Shown here one piece after another: positions 7,406 to 12,881 of a DNA stretch of 13,301 bases. This DNA comes from Bacteroidales bacterium. Lineage in GTDB: Bacteria; Bacteroidota; Bacteroidia; Bacteroidales; Muribaculaceae. The stretch covers positions 1 to 13,301 of the forward strand of contig SFNM01000052.1 of NCBI GenBank assembly GCA_004552725.1, written 5' to 3'. A program made the position numbers and the translations under genes. Numbering within the stretch: the first letter of the stretch is position 1; the number at the start of each line of letters is the position of its first letter. The notes beneath the pieces were generated by a model, which worked only from the letters and a program-made list of their open reading frames with translations, made no database searches and had not been told where the DNA came from.

Positions 7406-8221
7406 ATGAGCTTCTTTAACGATAAGAAAATTTTTAAAATATTCTCTTGGAATAAACAGAAGGGAAAAGGTATTGTCGAGGAAGAGGAAATCGTAGTTGA
7501 ATTGCCACCTAATTTCCCTTACGATGATCCGTATTGGGATGAAGAGCCACTCACTACTCCGCAATTCGCTGAATTGTTAGGGTCGCGTATGAAGTGTCTT
7601 ACAGATCTTGGATTTAAATACGTCAAGAGTCGTAAAGCATTTGATCTGGTTGATGGAGATCGCACTATCACTGTCGAATTTAGCACAGCATATAGTTATG
7701 TAATTTGGGTAAAAGTTTTGCTCATAATTCAATTTAAAAGCGTAAAGAAAATTTTTAAGGCAGTTAAAAAAGACTATAATTTCACGCGGGAGTTGAAATA
7801 TCTACCTTTATGCCGATATACAGATTTAACACATGTTCTTTCTGTTGACGTAGGTTGTGAAAAGGAATTCTTTAAGGTTCAGGATCACCTCCAATCATTG
7901 ATGCCTACTATCTTAGAAGGTATTAATGAAATGCGCACAATTCAAGATCTTGACAAGTTGTACAACGATCCGCCATTCATCGAAGGACCTCGTCGTGGCA
8001 TTTATAATAATTGGCCTTATGGCTGTATGATTGGTTTGATTGCCGCAAAATTGGCAAACAACCCAAATTACGATCACCTCGTACAAGTATACCGAGACTT
8101 TTTTGACTCTCTCGTGCAAAAATTCAAGCGTGATGGCGATGATGAAGCAACCATTCGCAGTTGGAAAGCCTGCAACACAGATATATTTGAAGCCATTATA
8201 GACTACTTCGCAAAAAAGTAA
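7406..8221 (+). CDS. Unrecognised AT-rich cytoplasmic protein (possible immunity-type protein)
   Basis: The protein has 271 residues, no signal peptide and no certain transmembrane segment. The start is basic (KKIFKIF), then comes an acidic run at about 25-35 ('EEEEIVVELPP'), then a mixed alpha/beta body. The section 'LTDLGFKYVKSRKAFDLVDGDRTITVEFSTAYSYVIWVKVLLIIQF' loosely resembles DUF4304-type small domains often found near toxins, but this is an impression, not an assignment. The C-terminal third is helical and charged. Base composition is clearly more AT-rich than the genes on either side, suggesting separate acquisition. It lies 21 bp upstream of the Rhs-JAB toxin gene. It could be a left-over or second immunity gene of the toxin locus, or unrelated cargo. 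I see no promoter of its own in the 44 bp before it. Confidence 0.7.
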   Translation: MSFFNDKKIFKIFSWNKQKGKGIVEEEEIVVELPPNFPYDDPYWDEEPLTTPQFAELLGSRMKCLTDLGFKYVKSRKAFDLVDGDRTITVEFSTAYSYVIWVKVLLIIQFKSVKKIFKAVKKDYNFTRELKYLPLCRYTDLTHVLSVDVGCEKEFFKVQDHLQSLMPTILEGINEMRTIQDLDKLYNDPPFIEGPRRGIYNNWPYGCMIGLIAAKLANNPNYDHLVQVYRDFFDSLVQKFKRDGDDEATIRSWKACNTDIFEAIIDYFAKK

Positions 8222-8242
8222 CCGCACTCAATCCAACTAAAT

Positions 8243-9412
8243 ATGATACGAGTTATTTCCATATTGATTGCAATGCTTGCGGCTGTGGTTGCTGCCGCTG
8301 GGGTGCAGTATCCATCGGGAGCTAAACACTTCAGTGTGCGGGACAATGCGGTTGCTTACTTCCAGCGGGTGAGCAGCGCTGCCGGCACAGGCACCTCCAC
8401 TCAATTGCAACGCACCTTAGTGCGCCGCTACACCGGTGCCGGACATGTTATCGACAACGACTCTGTGCAGATGACCCGCTTCCCAGGAGGCTACCTCAGT
8501 CGCGGTGGAAATGCTTTCTACTACCTCACCGACTACCAAGGTAATAACATCGCTGTGGTGGATGCCTCTGGCTCCATCACCCAGCGCACCGACTACTATC
8601 CCTACGGCGAGCCGTGGCGCTACCCCGACGGCCAGCCATACCTCTACAGCGACAAAGAAATCACCCGCGCCGACGGCCGCCACGCCTACACCTTCCCCGC
8701 CCGCACCCTCCTGCCCTCCCTCCCCCGCTGGACCACCCCCGACCCACACTCCGAATCCTATTACTCCGTCTCCCCATACTCATACTGCGCCGCCAACCCA
8801 ATCATGGCCATCGACCCATTCGGCTGCGACAGCATTTCAATAAACGAGCAAGGTCAATATATAGGCTCTATTAAATCGACTGAAAATGATACATTTATCA
8901 TCAAAAATTCGCAAGGAGATGTAATCAATAAGAAAACTTTCGAATATGGTACCTTGGTAAGCATTACTAATACGGAGTATCAAGATCAGAAAATATCAAT
9001 CTACAACGTTAATAATGATAATAATGGTATCGAATTGTTTGAATTCTTAGCAGACAACACCAATGTTGAATGGAGCTTATTTCAAACCGGCTCCGAAGCC
9101 GATGGAGATAATTACATAACTACTTCAAATAATGAACATAGTGATTATGGGACAAAGTATCTCCCATATTATTATTTTACAAACTTTCGTTCTTGCATTC
9201 ACAACCATCCTTCCAATACCGCTGTACCATCGCCGGCAGATATTTCTTATGCCGGTTGGATAACCAAATATTTCGGTTGGAATATTTCGCTTGGTATATA
9301 TCTCCCCCTATACGGACGATATATTTACTATGGGCCATATTCAAAAAAAGAGGATTTTGAAGACGCTACTTTTCGTCAGATTATAAATACAATAGTAGTT
9401 GAACCAAAATAG
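8243..9412 (+). CDS. Secreted, shortened Rhs-core polymorphic toxin with C-terminal JAB/JAMM metalloprotease domain
   Basis: The protein has 389 residues. Residues 1-19 form a signal peptide (hydrophobic, ending AAA-G). Residues about 60-194 are a C-terminal Rhs-core segment: 'RRYTGAGHVI', 'YLTDYQGNNIAVVDASGSITQRTDYYPYGEPW', 'LPRWTTPDPHSESYYSVSPYSYCAANPIMAIDPFG'. The usual 'NP...DPFG' junction at 185-194 is followed by a variable tip (195-389). That tip contains H320-N-H322-P-x6-S330-P-A-D333, a perfect JAMM signature HxHx7SxxD, with E276 in 'TNVEW' as the expected upstream Glu. It most resembles the JAB-like toxin domains (Toxin-JAB1 type) known from polymorphic toxins, predicted zinc peptidases. 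The DNA switches from GC- and C-rich to AT-rich right after the DPFG codons (near 8825), the mark of tip exchange. The shell-forming repeats of full Rhs proteins are absent. Export is predicted; the target is unknown. Confidence 0.85.
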   Translation: MIRVISILIAMLAAVVAAAGVQYPSGAKHFSVRDNAVAYFQRVSSAAGTGTSTQLQRTLVRRYTGAGHVIDNDSVQMTRFPGGYLSRGGNAFYYLTDYQGNNIAVVDASGSITQRTDYYPYGEPWRYPDGQPYLYSDKEITRADGRHAYTFPARTLLPSLPRWTTPDPHSESYYSVSPYSYCAANPIMAIDPFGCDSISINEQGQYIGSIKSTENDTFIIKNSQGDVINKKTFEYGTLVSITNTEYQDQKISIYNVNNDNNGIELFEFLADNTNVEWSLFQTGSEADGDNYITTSNNEHSDYGTKYLPYYYFTNFRSCIHNHPSNTAVPSPADISYAGWITKYFGWNISLGIYLPLYGRYIYYGPYSKKEDFEDATFRQIINTIVVEPK

Positions 9413-9419
9413 AATAAAT

Positions 9420-9860
9420 ATGCGAAAACTCACAATTCTATTTATGTTATCAATAACATTATTAATATCAGCAAGACCTATGAAATCAGTCGATGCGAAA
9501 GTTATTGATTTGCCAAGATTTTTTCACGTAGCAGCAGAGTCTTGTATTCAAGCATACTACGATGAAGCCTCAACTCGTCATTATTCCGAACAGATTGATA
9601 GTATAGAATTTACAGTTGATATTATCCCCTGGGATTCGATATTTGTAATTCGCTATCAACTTGAATTCATTCCTCTAATGGATAGCTACAAATATTGCTA
9701 CAAATCAAAGGACTACACGATCTACTCAAACAATGACTACTTTGAAAAATTTGTTGTTAGCGACTCTTTCGTTACAATTGTGTATGAATCGTATGAGTAT
9801 CAATGTCCTCCCATCTACGACCCGCCATATTGGTATATAAGAGTCGACTCATTGCCATAA
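9420..9860 (+). CDS. Small exported protein, candidate immunity protein for the Rhs-JAB toxin
   Basis: I chose the ATG at 9420 (146 residues), 7 bp after the toxin stop, because it puts the signal peptide right at the N-terminus (MRK, then a hydrophobic stretch to 'LLISARP'). A start at 9399 overlapping the toxin gene would add seven polar residues in front. The mature protein is acidic and Tyr-rich, with two beta-rich stretches ('SIEFTVDIIPWDSIFVIRYQLEF' and 'FEKFVVSDSFVTIVYESYEYQ') and no known motif. It shares the AT-rich composition of the toxin tip and directly follows it, the usual position of an immunity gene. Export would fit a toxin acting outside the cytoplasm or bound before release. 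The immunity role is inferred only from position and composition. Confidence 0.65.
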   Translation: MRKLTILFMLSITLLISARPMKSVDAKVIDLPRFFHVAAESCIQAYYDEASTRHYSEQIDSIEFTVDIIPWDSIFVIRYQLEFIPLMDSYKYCYKSKDYTIYSNNDYFEKFVVSDSFVTIVYESYEYQCPPIYDPPYWYIRVDSLP

Positions 9861-9863
9861 CTA

Positions 9864-9879
9864 TTACAAATGTTTGTAA
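9864..9879. repeat. Perfect AT-rich palindrome TTACAAA-TG-TTTGTAA
   Basis: Two 7-bp arms are separated by 2 bp, three bases after the stop of the small exported protein gene and 10 bp before the ATG at 9890. It could be a protein-binding site or a weak hairpin; it is too AT-rich for a convincing terminator and has no T-run directly after it. Confidence 0.45.
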
Positions 9880-9889
9880 ACAGCCTTTT

Positions 9890-10111
9890 ATGACACGAAT
9901 ATTCTCCAAATTGATTGCTGTGGAGGTGGCGGCGGTGGCCGGTGCTGTCGAGCTGCCGCGGCAGCTTCCGAATCCGGCGGCGATTAACACGGCGGCTTCG
10001 CTGTGGGACTTCTCCGCGGCGGAAGAGGCCGCGATGCTGGCACGTGTGGATTGCTACGGCGATTCGTTGCTGTGCGAGGAGGTGGACGGCGAAATCCGTT
10101 GCAAATTTTAA
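9890..10111 (+). CDS. Small GC-rich ORF, 73 residues, function unknown
   Basis: From ATG at 9890 the frame codes for 73 residues. Third codon positions are overwhelmingly G or C from about 9917 on (gtg gag gtg gcg gcg gtg gcc), which supports real coding, past or present. A longer frame from 9803 exists but overlaps the preceding gene and shows no such bias there, so I take the 9890 start. The N-terminus (MTRIFSK, then 'LIAVEVAAVAGAVE') is only weakly signal-like. The C-terminus carries three cysteines in 'DCYGDSLLCEEVDGEIRCKF'. I recognise no family. The sharp GC jump after the AT-rich neighbour marks a join between DNA of different origin; it could be the tail of a longer, lost gene. Confidence 0.5.
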   Translation: MTRIFSKLIAVEVAAVAGAVELPRQLPNPAAINTAASLWDFSAAEEAAMLARVDCYGDSLLCEEVDGEIRCKF

Positions 10112-10151
10112 CCCGGATGGCCAACAACGAAGCAGTTGCATATACCCCTCA

Positions 10152-10180
10152 ACCCCACATTGGCGAAGCCTATATGGGGT
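10152..10180 (+). repeat. Hairpin in the convergent intergenic region
   Basis: ACCCCA-C-AT-T-GGC / GAA loop / GCC-T-AT-A-TGGGGT: 13 opposed positions, 11 paired, with two symmetric mismatches. It lies 40 bp after the 73-residue ORF and is followed by an AT-rich stretch, not a T-run, so a terminator role is uncertain. Confidence 0.55.
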
Positions 10181-10213
10181 AATACGCTAATAATCAACCA
10201 TGTACCGCGGAGC

Positions 10214-10269
10214 GGCTTTGGTGCGCCGGAGGCTAACGAAGATATAGCGCATCCGGCGCATCAAATGCC
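10214..10269 (+). repeat. Long-stem inverted repeat in the convergent intergenic region
   Basis: TTTGGTGCGCCGGA (10217-10230) faces TCCGGCGCATCAAA (10252-10265): 14 consecutive pairs with one G-T pair, continuing after a one-base bulge with GGC/GCC (10214-10216, 10267-10269). The loop is 21 nt. A compact second hairpin, TGCCC-TCG-GGGCA (10266-10278), competes for the last bases. The whole 10112-10366 gap holds no believable gene but is dense in such structures. It could be a structured RNA, a palindromic repeat family or a bidirectional stop. Confidence 0.65.
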
Positions 10270-10336
10270 CTCGGGGCATATCCGTCACGTTCTGAAGCTG
10301 ATATTGTTATACTGATTTTATTTGGCGCGTCGGCGG

Positions 10337-10361
10337 CATACCGGCTCCTGCGAACCGTATG
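10337..10361 (-). terminator. Hairpin after the AAA+ gene stop codon, possible terminator
   Basis: On the minus strand CATAC-GG / CC-(bulge)-GTATG forms a 7-bp stem with a 10-nt loop, starting 6 nt after the AAA+ stop codon. No immediate T-run follows; an A-rich tract appears further on. The position suits a 3' stem for the AAA+ transcript. Confidence 0.35.
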
Positions 10362-10366
10362 AATGA

Positions 10367-12154
10367 TTAGTGGAAGCCGAGGCGCGGGCGTTGGGCTTGC
10401 TTGGGCGCGATGGGCATCGGGATGTCGGTGGGGAGAATGGTCGAGAGCACGGTGCGGTCGATGGCATTGAGTTCGGCCATGCGGGCGGCCATCGTGGGGA
10501 GAATTTCCTGATCGATGAGGTTCACGATGTGGCGAGCATTACCAAACTCTGCATCACGATGTTGGTAGTCGGATTTAATACGCATAACGAGAGCATCTCG
10601 TGCCGAGTCTGAGAGTGAGAAGTGGAATTTATCCAATCGTTGTTCAGCCACTTGGAGTAGTTCTTCTTCAGAGAAGTCATTGAAGATGTATATATTGGTG
10701 GCGGGGATACGTGAACGCAAACCGGGGTTTAATTCCAGGAGTTTGAGTGTCGGCTCGGTGTATCCGGCGAGGATGAGCATCCAATCGCGTTTAGATTCAT
10801 CGGCCAAGGCAGTCATGAGCGATTCGATTACGAAGCGGCCCGGGTCTTTGGGGTCGTTTGGTTGGTAGAGTTGGTATGCTTCGTCGATGAAGAGGATGCC
10901 GCCTTGGGCATCTTCGATGGCCTTGCGCACATTGTCGCCTTCGGAATTGTAGAATTGGCCGAGGAGTTCGGCGCGTTCGCGCACAATCACATGTCCCGAC
11001 GATAAGACTCCGGCTTTGTATAGTTCTTGGCCGATGATTTTGGCCACGGTGGTTTTGCCGGTGCCGGGTGCGCCCAAGAACATTGAGTGAAGCGACACCT
11101 CGGGCGTGGGCAGTCCGGCGTCGCGGCGCATCTTGGCGAAGCGCACCATCCATGTGTACGATTCCACTCGGCGCTTCACATCATCAAGGCCGATGAGTGT
11201 GTCGAGCGAGGGCTTGGCTTTAGCCTTCTCATCAATGAGGGCTTGCTCGTTGTGAGGGCCGGCATGGCGTTTGAGGAAGGCTTTGCGGTCGTCATCGCTA
11301 CAGTTGAACGCTTCGTCCAACTCCTCCCGACTCCATGCGCCCTTGATGGGCTTGCCTTTGGTTGAAAAGAAGAAGCGAGCCAAGGTGCGGTCCAAGAGTT
11401 GCAACTTCACGTCGTACATCCCTGCCGGTATGTCTTCGATGTCGAAGCAACCGTAGCAACCTTCGGCGTGGCCTATCGGTCGGAAGTCGCAGTTGCTCAC
11501 GTATTGTGTTCCCTCGGGATCTGTCAGCGTGATGTACAGAGTGGGATACCGTTCGATTTTCTCCGGCAGGTAGCGCTTCATCTCGAAGTAGACATATAGC
11601 GTGCCGCCGGCGGCGTTGCCGGGCGAGAAGAGTTTGTCGTCGGAGTACTCATCGGTGTTGATGTTGAGATATGCACCGGTGGGGACGAACCATTCCTCCG
11701 GGCGCAGCTTGATGTATTCGCTCGGCAGGAAGTGTACGAATGTATGTTGCACCTGCTTATCATCGGCGAAGATGTTGATGCAGTAGTCGTTGTCGGGACC
11801 GAGGTAATCGCGGTCGATTTGCATGGTGACGGAGCGGGTCACGCTCTTTTGGTTCGCTTTGATGCAGACGTTGCAGGAGGTTGTGGCCAACTCGATGGGA
11901 TCGCCGTCGTTGTGATTGGTCAGATGGATGCGGATTTTGGCGTTGCACGCACTTTTTTTCGAAGAGAAATTAGAGGGGTTGTCGACGGTGAAGGTGATGG
12001 TGAGGCGGTCGGTCGTGGCCGGAAGGTAGATGCATTTAATCAGACCGCATGCAGCTTCAGCCACGTATTTATTGATTGCGGCAACGGGTACGTTCGACGG
12101 ACGAACTGTCACGTCGTGTACATTTAATGAAGTTAAAAGAGAAAAAAGATCCAT
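10367..12154 (-). CDS. CbxX/SpoVK-type AAA+ ATPase with long beta-rich N-terminal region
   Basis: The protein has 595 residues. The C-terminal half (about 315-575) is an AAA+ module of the CbxX/CfqX-SpoVK-EccA type: 'LIGLDDVKRRVE' at 320-331, Walker A G361-A-P-G-T-G-K-T-T369, 'ERAELLGQFYNSEGDNVRKAI' at 393-413, Walker B 'ILFIDEAYQLY' with D424/E425, 'MLILAGYTEP' (sensor 1 region), arginine-finger segment 'NPGLRSRI' (479-483) and 'FGNARHI' with sensor-2 Arg541. ATPase residues look intact. Residues 1-270 are unlike the usual TPR-type N-termini of EccA relatives. They look like two consecutive beta-sandwich-type segments (about 45-145 and 155-265), which I cannot assign. There is no signal peptide, so it is cytoplasmic. 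Family members remodel protein complexes (Rubisco activation, type VII secretion); the client here is unknown. The leader is long and highly structured (see 12159-12432). Confidence 0.9.
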   Translation of the reverse strand: MDLFSLLTSLNVHDVTVRPSNVPVAAINKYVAEAACGLIKCIYLPATTDRLTITFTVDNPSNFSSKKSACNAKIRIHLTNHNDGDPIELATTSCNVCIKANQKSVTRSVTMQIDRDYLGPDNDYCINIFADDKQVQHTFVHFLPSEYIKLRPEEWFVPTGAYLNINTDEYSDDKLFSPGNAAGGTLYVYFEMKRYLPEKIERYPTLYITLTDPEGTQYVSNCDFRPIGHAEGCYGCFDIEDIPAGMYDVKLQLLDRTLARFFFSTKGKPIKGAWSREELDEAFNCSDDDRKAFLKRHAGPHNEQALIDEKAKAKPSLDTLIGLDDVKRRVESYTWMVRFAKMRRDAGLPTPEVSLHSMFLGAPGTGKTTVAKIIGQELYKAGVLSSGHVIVRERAELLGQFYNSEGDNVRKAIEDAQGGILFIDEAYQLYQPNDPKDPGRFVIESLMTALADESKRDWMLILAGYTEPTLKLLELNPGLRSRIPATNIYIFNDFSEEELLQVAEQRLDKFHFSLSDSARDALVMRIKSDYQHRDAEFGNARHIVNLIDQEILPTMAARMAELNAIDRTVLSTILPTDIPMPIAPKQAQRPRLGFH

Positions 12155-12158
12155 ATTG

Positions 12159-12432
12159 ATTCAATTTTTAAAGTTAATAAAAAGATTTGCACAGAGGGGC
12201 GCGCCGCCTTCGGCTGCCTCCGCTGCGCTACACACATTCCAAAATGTCAAAGAACTACCCTACCACGCGGGTGTGATACGGATACAGCACACCCTGTGGG
12301 CGATTCAAAAGTGTTGTAATTTGGAATGTCGGATTAACATACCACTTTCACGTCTCGCCATGGTGGCGAGCCGAACACGCTGAACTGTGAACGAGAAGTG
12401 GTAATCATGCTAATCAACTTTAAAAATTGAAT
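12159..12432 (-). repeat. 274-bp element with perfect 17-bp terminal inverted repeats and nested stems, in the AAA+ leader
   Basis: ATTCAATTTTTAAAGTT (12159-12175) is the exact reverse complement of 12416-12432. Inside, further stems stack without crossing: ACATTCCAAA/TTTGGAATGT (12234-12243 with 12320-12329, perfect 10 bp) encloses GGGTGTG/CACACCC (7 bp). Next to it GATTAACAT/ATGCTAATC (12332-12340 with 12407-12415, 8 of 9) continues into ACCACTT/AAGTGGT (12341-12347 with 12396-12402) and encloses the perfect hairpin CTCGCCA-TGG-TGGCGAG (12354-12370). A GC-rich stretch follows the left repeat. The left repeat ends 4 bp before the AAA+ ATG (12152-12154). With the promoter at 12464-12495 the whole element is transcribed as 5' leader, and the outer helix would cover the initiation region. 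Alternatives: a MITE-like insertion or a small RNA gene. No believable ORF lies inside. Confidence 0.8.
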
Positions 12433-12439
12433 TTCAAAT

Positions 12440-12456
12440 GATGGCACACAGCCATC
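12440..12456 (-). repeat. Hairpin GATGGC-ACACA-GCCATC near the predicted 5' end of the AAA+ leader
   Basis: A perfect 6-bp stem with a 5-nt loop. On the minus-strand transcript it would be the very first structure, right at the predicted start point (about 12457-12460), where a 5' stem could protect the RNA from decay. Confidence 0.45.
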
Positions 12457-12463
12457 AACGCCA

Positions 12464-12495
12464 CAAATTTACAAACAAAAATCGAATCCACAAAA
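12464..12495 (-). promoter_or_regulatory. Bacteroidetes-type promoter reading towards the AAA+ gene
   Basis: On the minus strand TTTTG (plus 12491-12495), a 19-bp spacer and TAAATTTG (plus 12464-12471) are an excellent match to the TTTG / TAnnTTTG consensus. Transcription would start near 12457-12460 and run leftwards through the structured element to the AAA+ start codon, about 300 nt of untranslated leader. Confidence 0.65.
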
Positions 12496-12510
12496 TTTTT
12501 CCCGCATTTC

Positions 12511-12541
12511 TGTACAAAATCCCCGGAAATTTGTACCAAAT
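12511..12541 (+). repeat. Imperfect 10-bp direct repeat TGTACAAAAT / TGTACCAAAT
   Basis: The two copies (12511-12520 and 12532-12541) differ at one base and start 21 bp apart, about two helical turns. They lie between the minus-strand AAA+ promoter and the plus-strand toxin-antitoxin promoter, where a bound protein could affect both. Confidence 0.35.
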
Positions 12542-12569
12542 GCGCTATGTTTAAAATAATTTACACGGT

Positions 12570-12604
12570 ATATTTTGATATGAAAATATTATGTTGTAAC
12601 TTTG
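12570..12604 (+). promoter_or_regulatory. Promoter and palindromic candidate operator of the toxin-antitoxin pair
   Basis: TTTG at 12574-12577, a 19-bp spacer and TAACTTTG at 12597-12604 form a consensus promoter; the start near 12611 leaves only a short leader before the ATG at 12624. The perfect inverted repeat ATATTTT-GATATG-AAAATAT (12570-12576 with 12583-12589) covers the -33 element, as expected for an operator bound by a ribbon-helix-helix antitoxin. Confidence 0.65.
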
Positions 12605-12623
12605 CAAATAAAATGATAGCACT

Positions 12624-12881
12624 ATGAATATTGCAGTACAACGAAAAGCAACTATGTTTCGCCTCAGTGTGGATCTTCTTGACCGTCTGAAAGAGATGGC
12701 TCAACGCGATCATCGCTCGCTGAATAACTTCGTAGAGTGTGCATTGCTTCGCATTGCATACGATCAACCCAATGATGACACTATTGCCGCCATTGAAGAA
12801 GCTCGGAGCGGCAAACTGCGACATACTCCGGCCATAGACCTCTCTTCGCCGGAAGCAATGCTTAAATCAATGGGAGTATGA
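12624..12881 (+). CDS. RelB/ParD-like ribbon-helix-helix antitoxin
   Basis: The protein has 85 residues. The N-terminal part fits a ribbon-helix-helix DNA-binding fold: strand 'KATMFRLSVDLLDRL' (residues 8-22), then helices 'RLKEMAQRDH' and 'SLNNFVECALLRIAYD' separated by the polar turn 'HRS'. The C-terminal tail ('DDTIAAIEEARSGKLRHTPAIDLSSPEAMLKSMGV') resembles the toxin-binding tail of antitoxins paired with YafQ/RelE toxins. It should bind the toxin and, with it, the palindrome in its own promoter. Its stop overlaps the toxin start (ATGA at 12878-12881). The start at 12624 follows directly on a consensus promoter. Confidence 0.82.
   Translation: MNIAVQRKATMFRLSVDLLDRLKEMAQRDHRSLNNFVECALLRIAYDQPNDDTIAAIEEARSGKLRHTPAIDLSSPEAMLKSMGV

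Noticed and set aside
8505..8874. Overlapping proline- and threonine-rich open frames
   Set aside because: They are other-frame readings of the C-rich Rhs core; the frame of the Rhs motifs is clearly the coding one.
9399..9419. Upstream start for the candidate immunity gene, overlapping the toxin gene
   Set aside because: It would put seven polar residues before the signal peptide; the ATG at 9420 gives a standard MRK signal start.
10337..10361. Likeness of GAACCGTATG / GGCTC to group II intron domain V
   Set aside because: Only a few bases agree, the catalytic AGC-type triad stem is absent and there is no intron-encoded protein.
10112..10366. Integron attC site or CRISPR array
   Set aside because: No RYYYAAC/GTTRRRY pair frames the stems and no regularly spaced direct repeats are present.
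12030..12383. A plus-strand frame running from the AAA+ gene into the structured element
   Set aside because: It overlaps the real AAA+ start on the other strand and crosses hairpins; no recognisable protein.
12159..12432. Invertible promoter (phase-variation switch) explanation for the 17-bp inverted repeats
   Set aside because: The good promoter lies outside the repeats and I see no clean TAnnTTTG promoter inside, so inversion would not switch promoter direction. Not fully excluded; read pairs in the inverted orientation would revive it.
12438..12554. A 38-codon plus-strand frame beginning right after the right inverted repeat
   Set aside because: It has no coding character, covers the minus-strand promoter and the direct repeats, and has no family resemblance.
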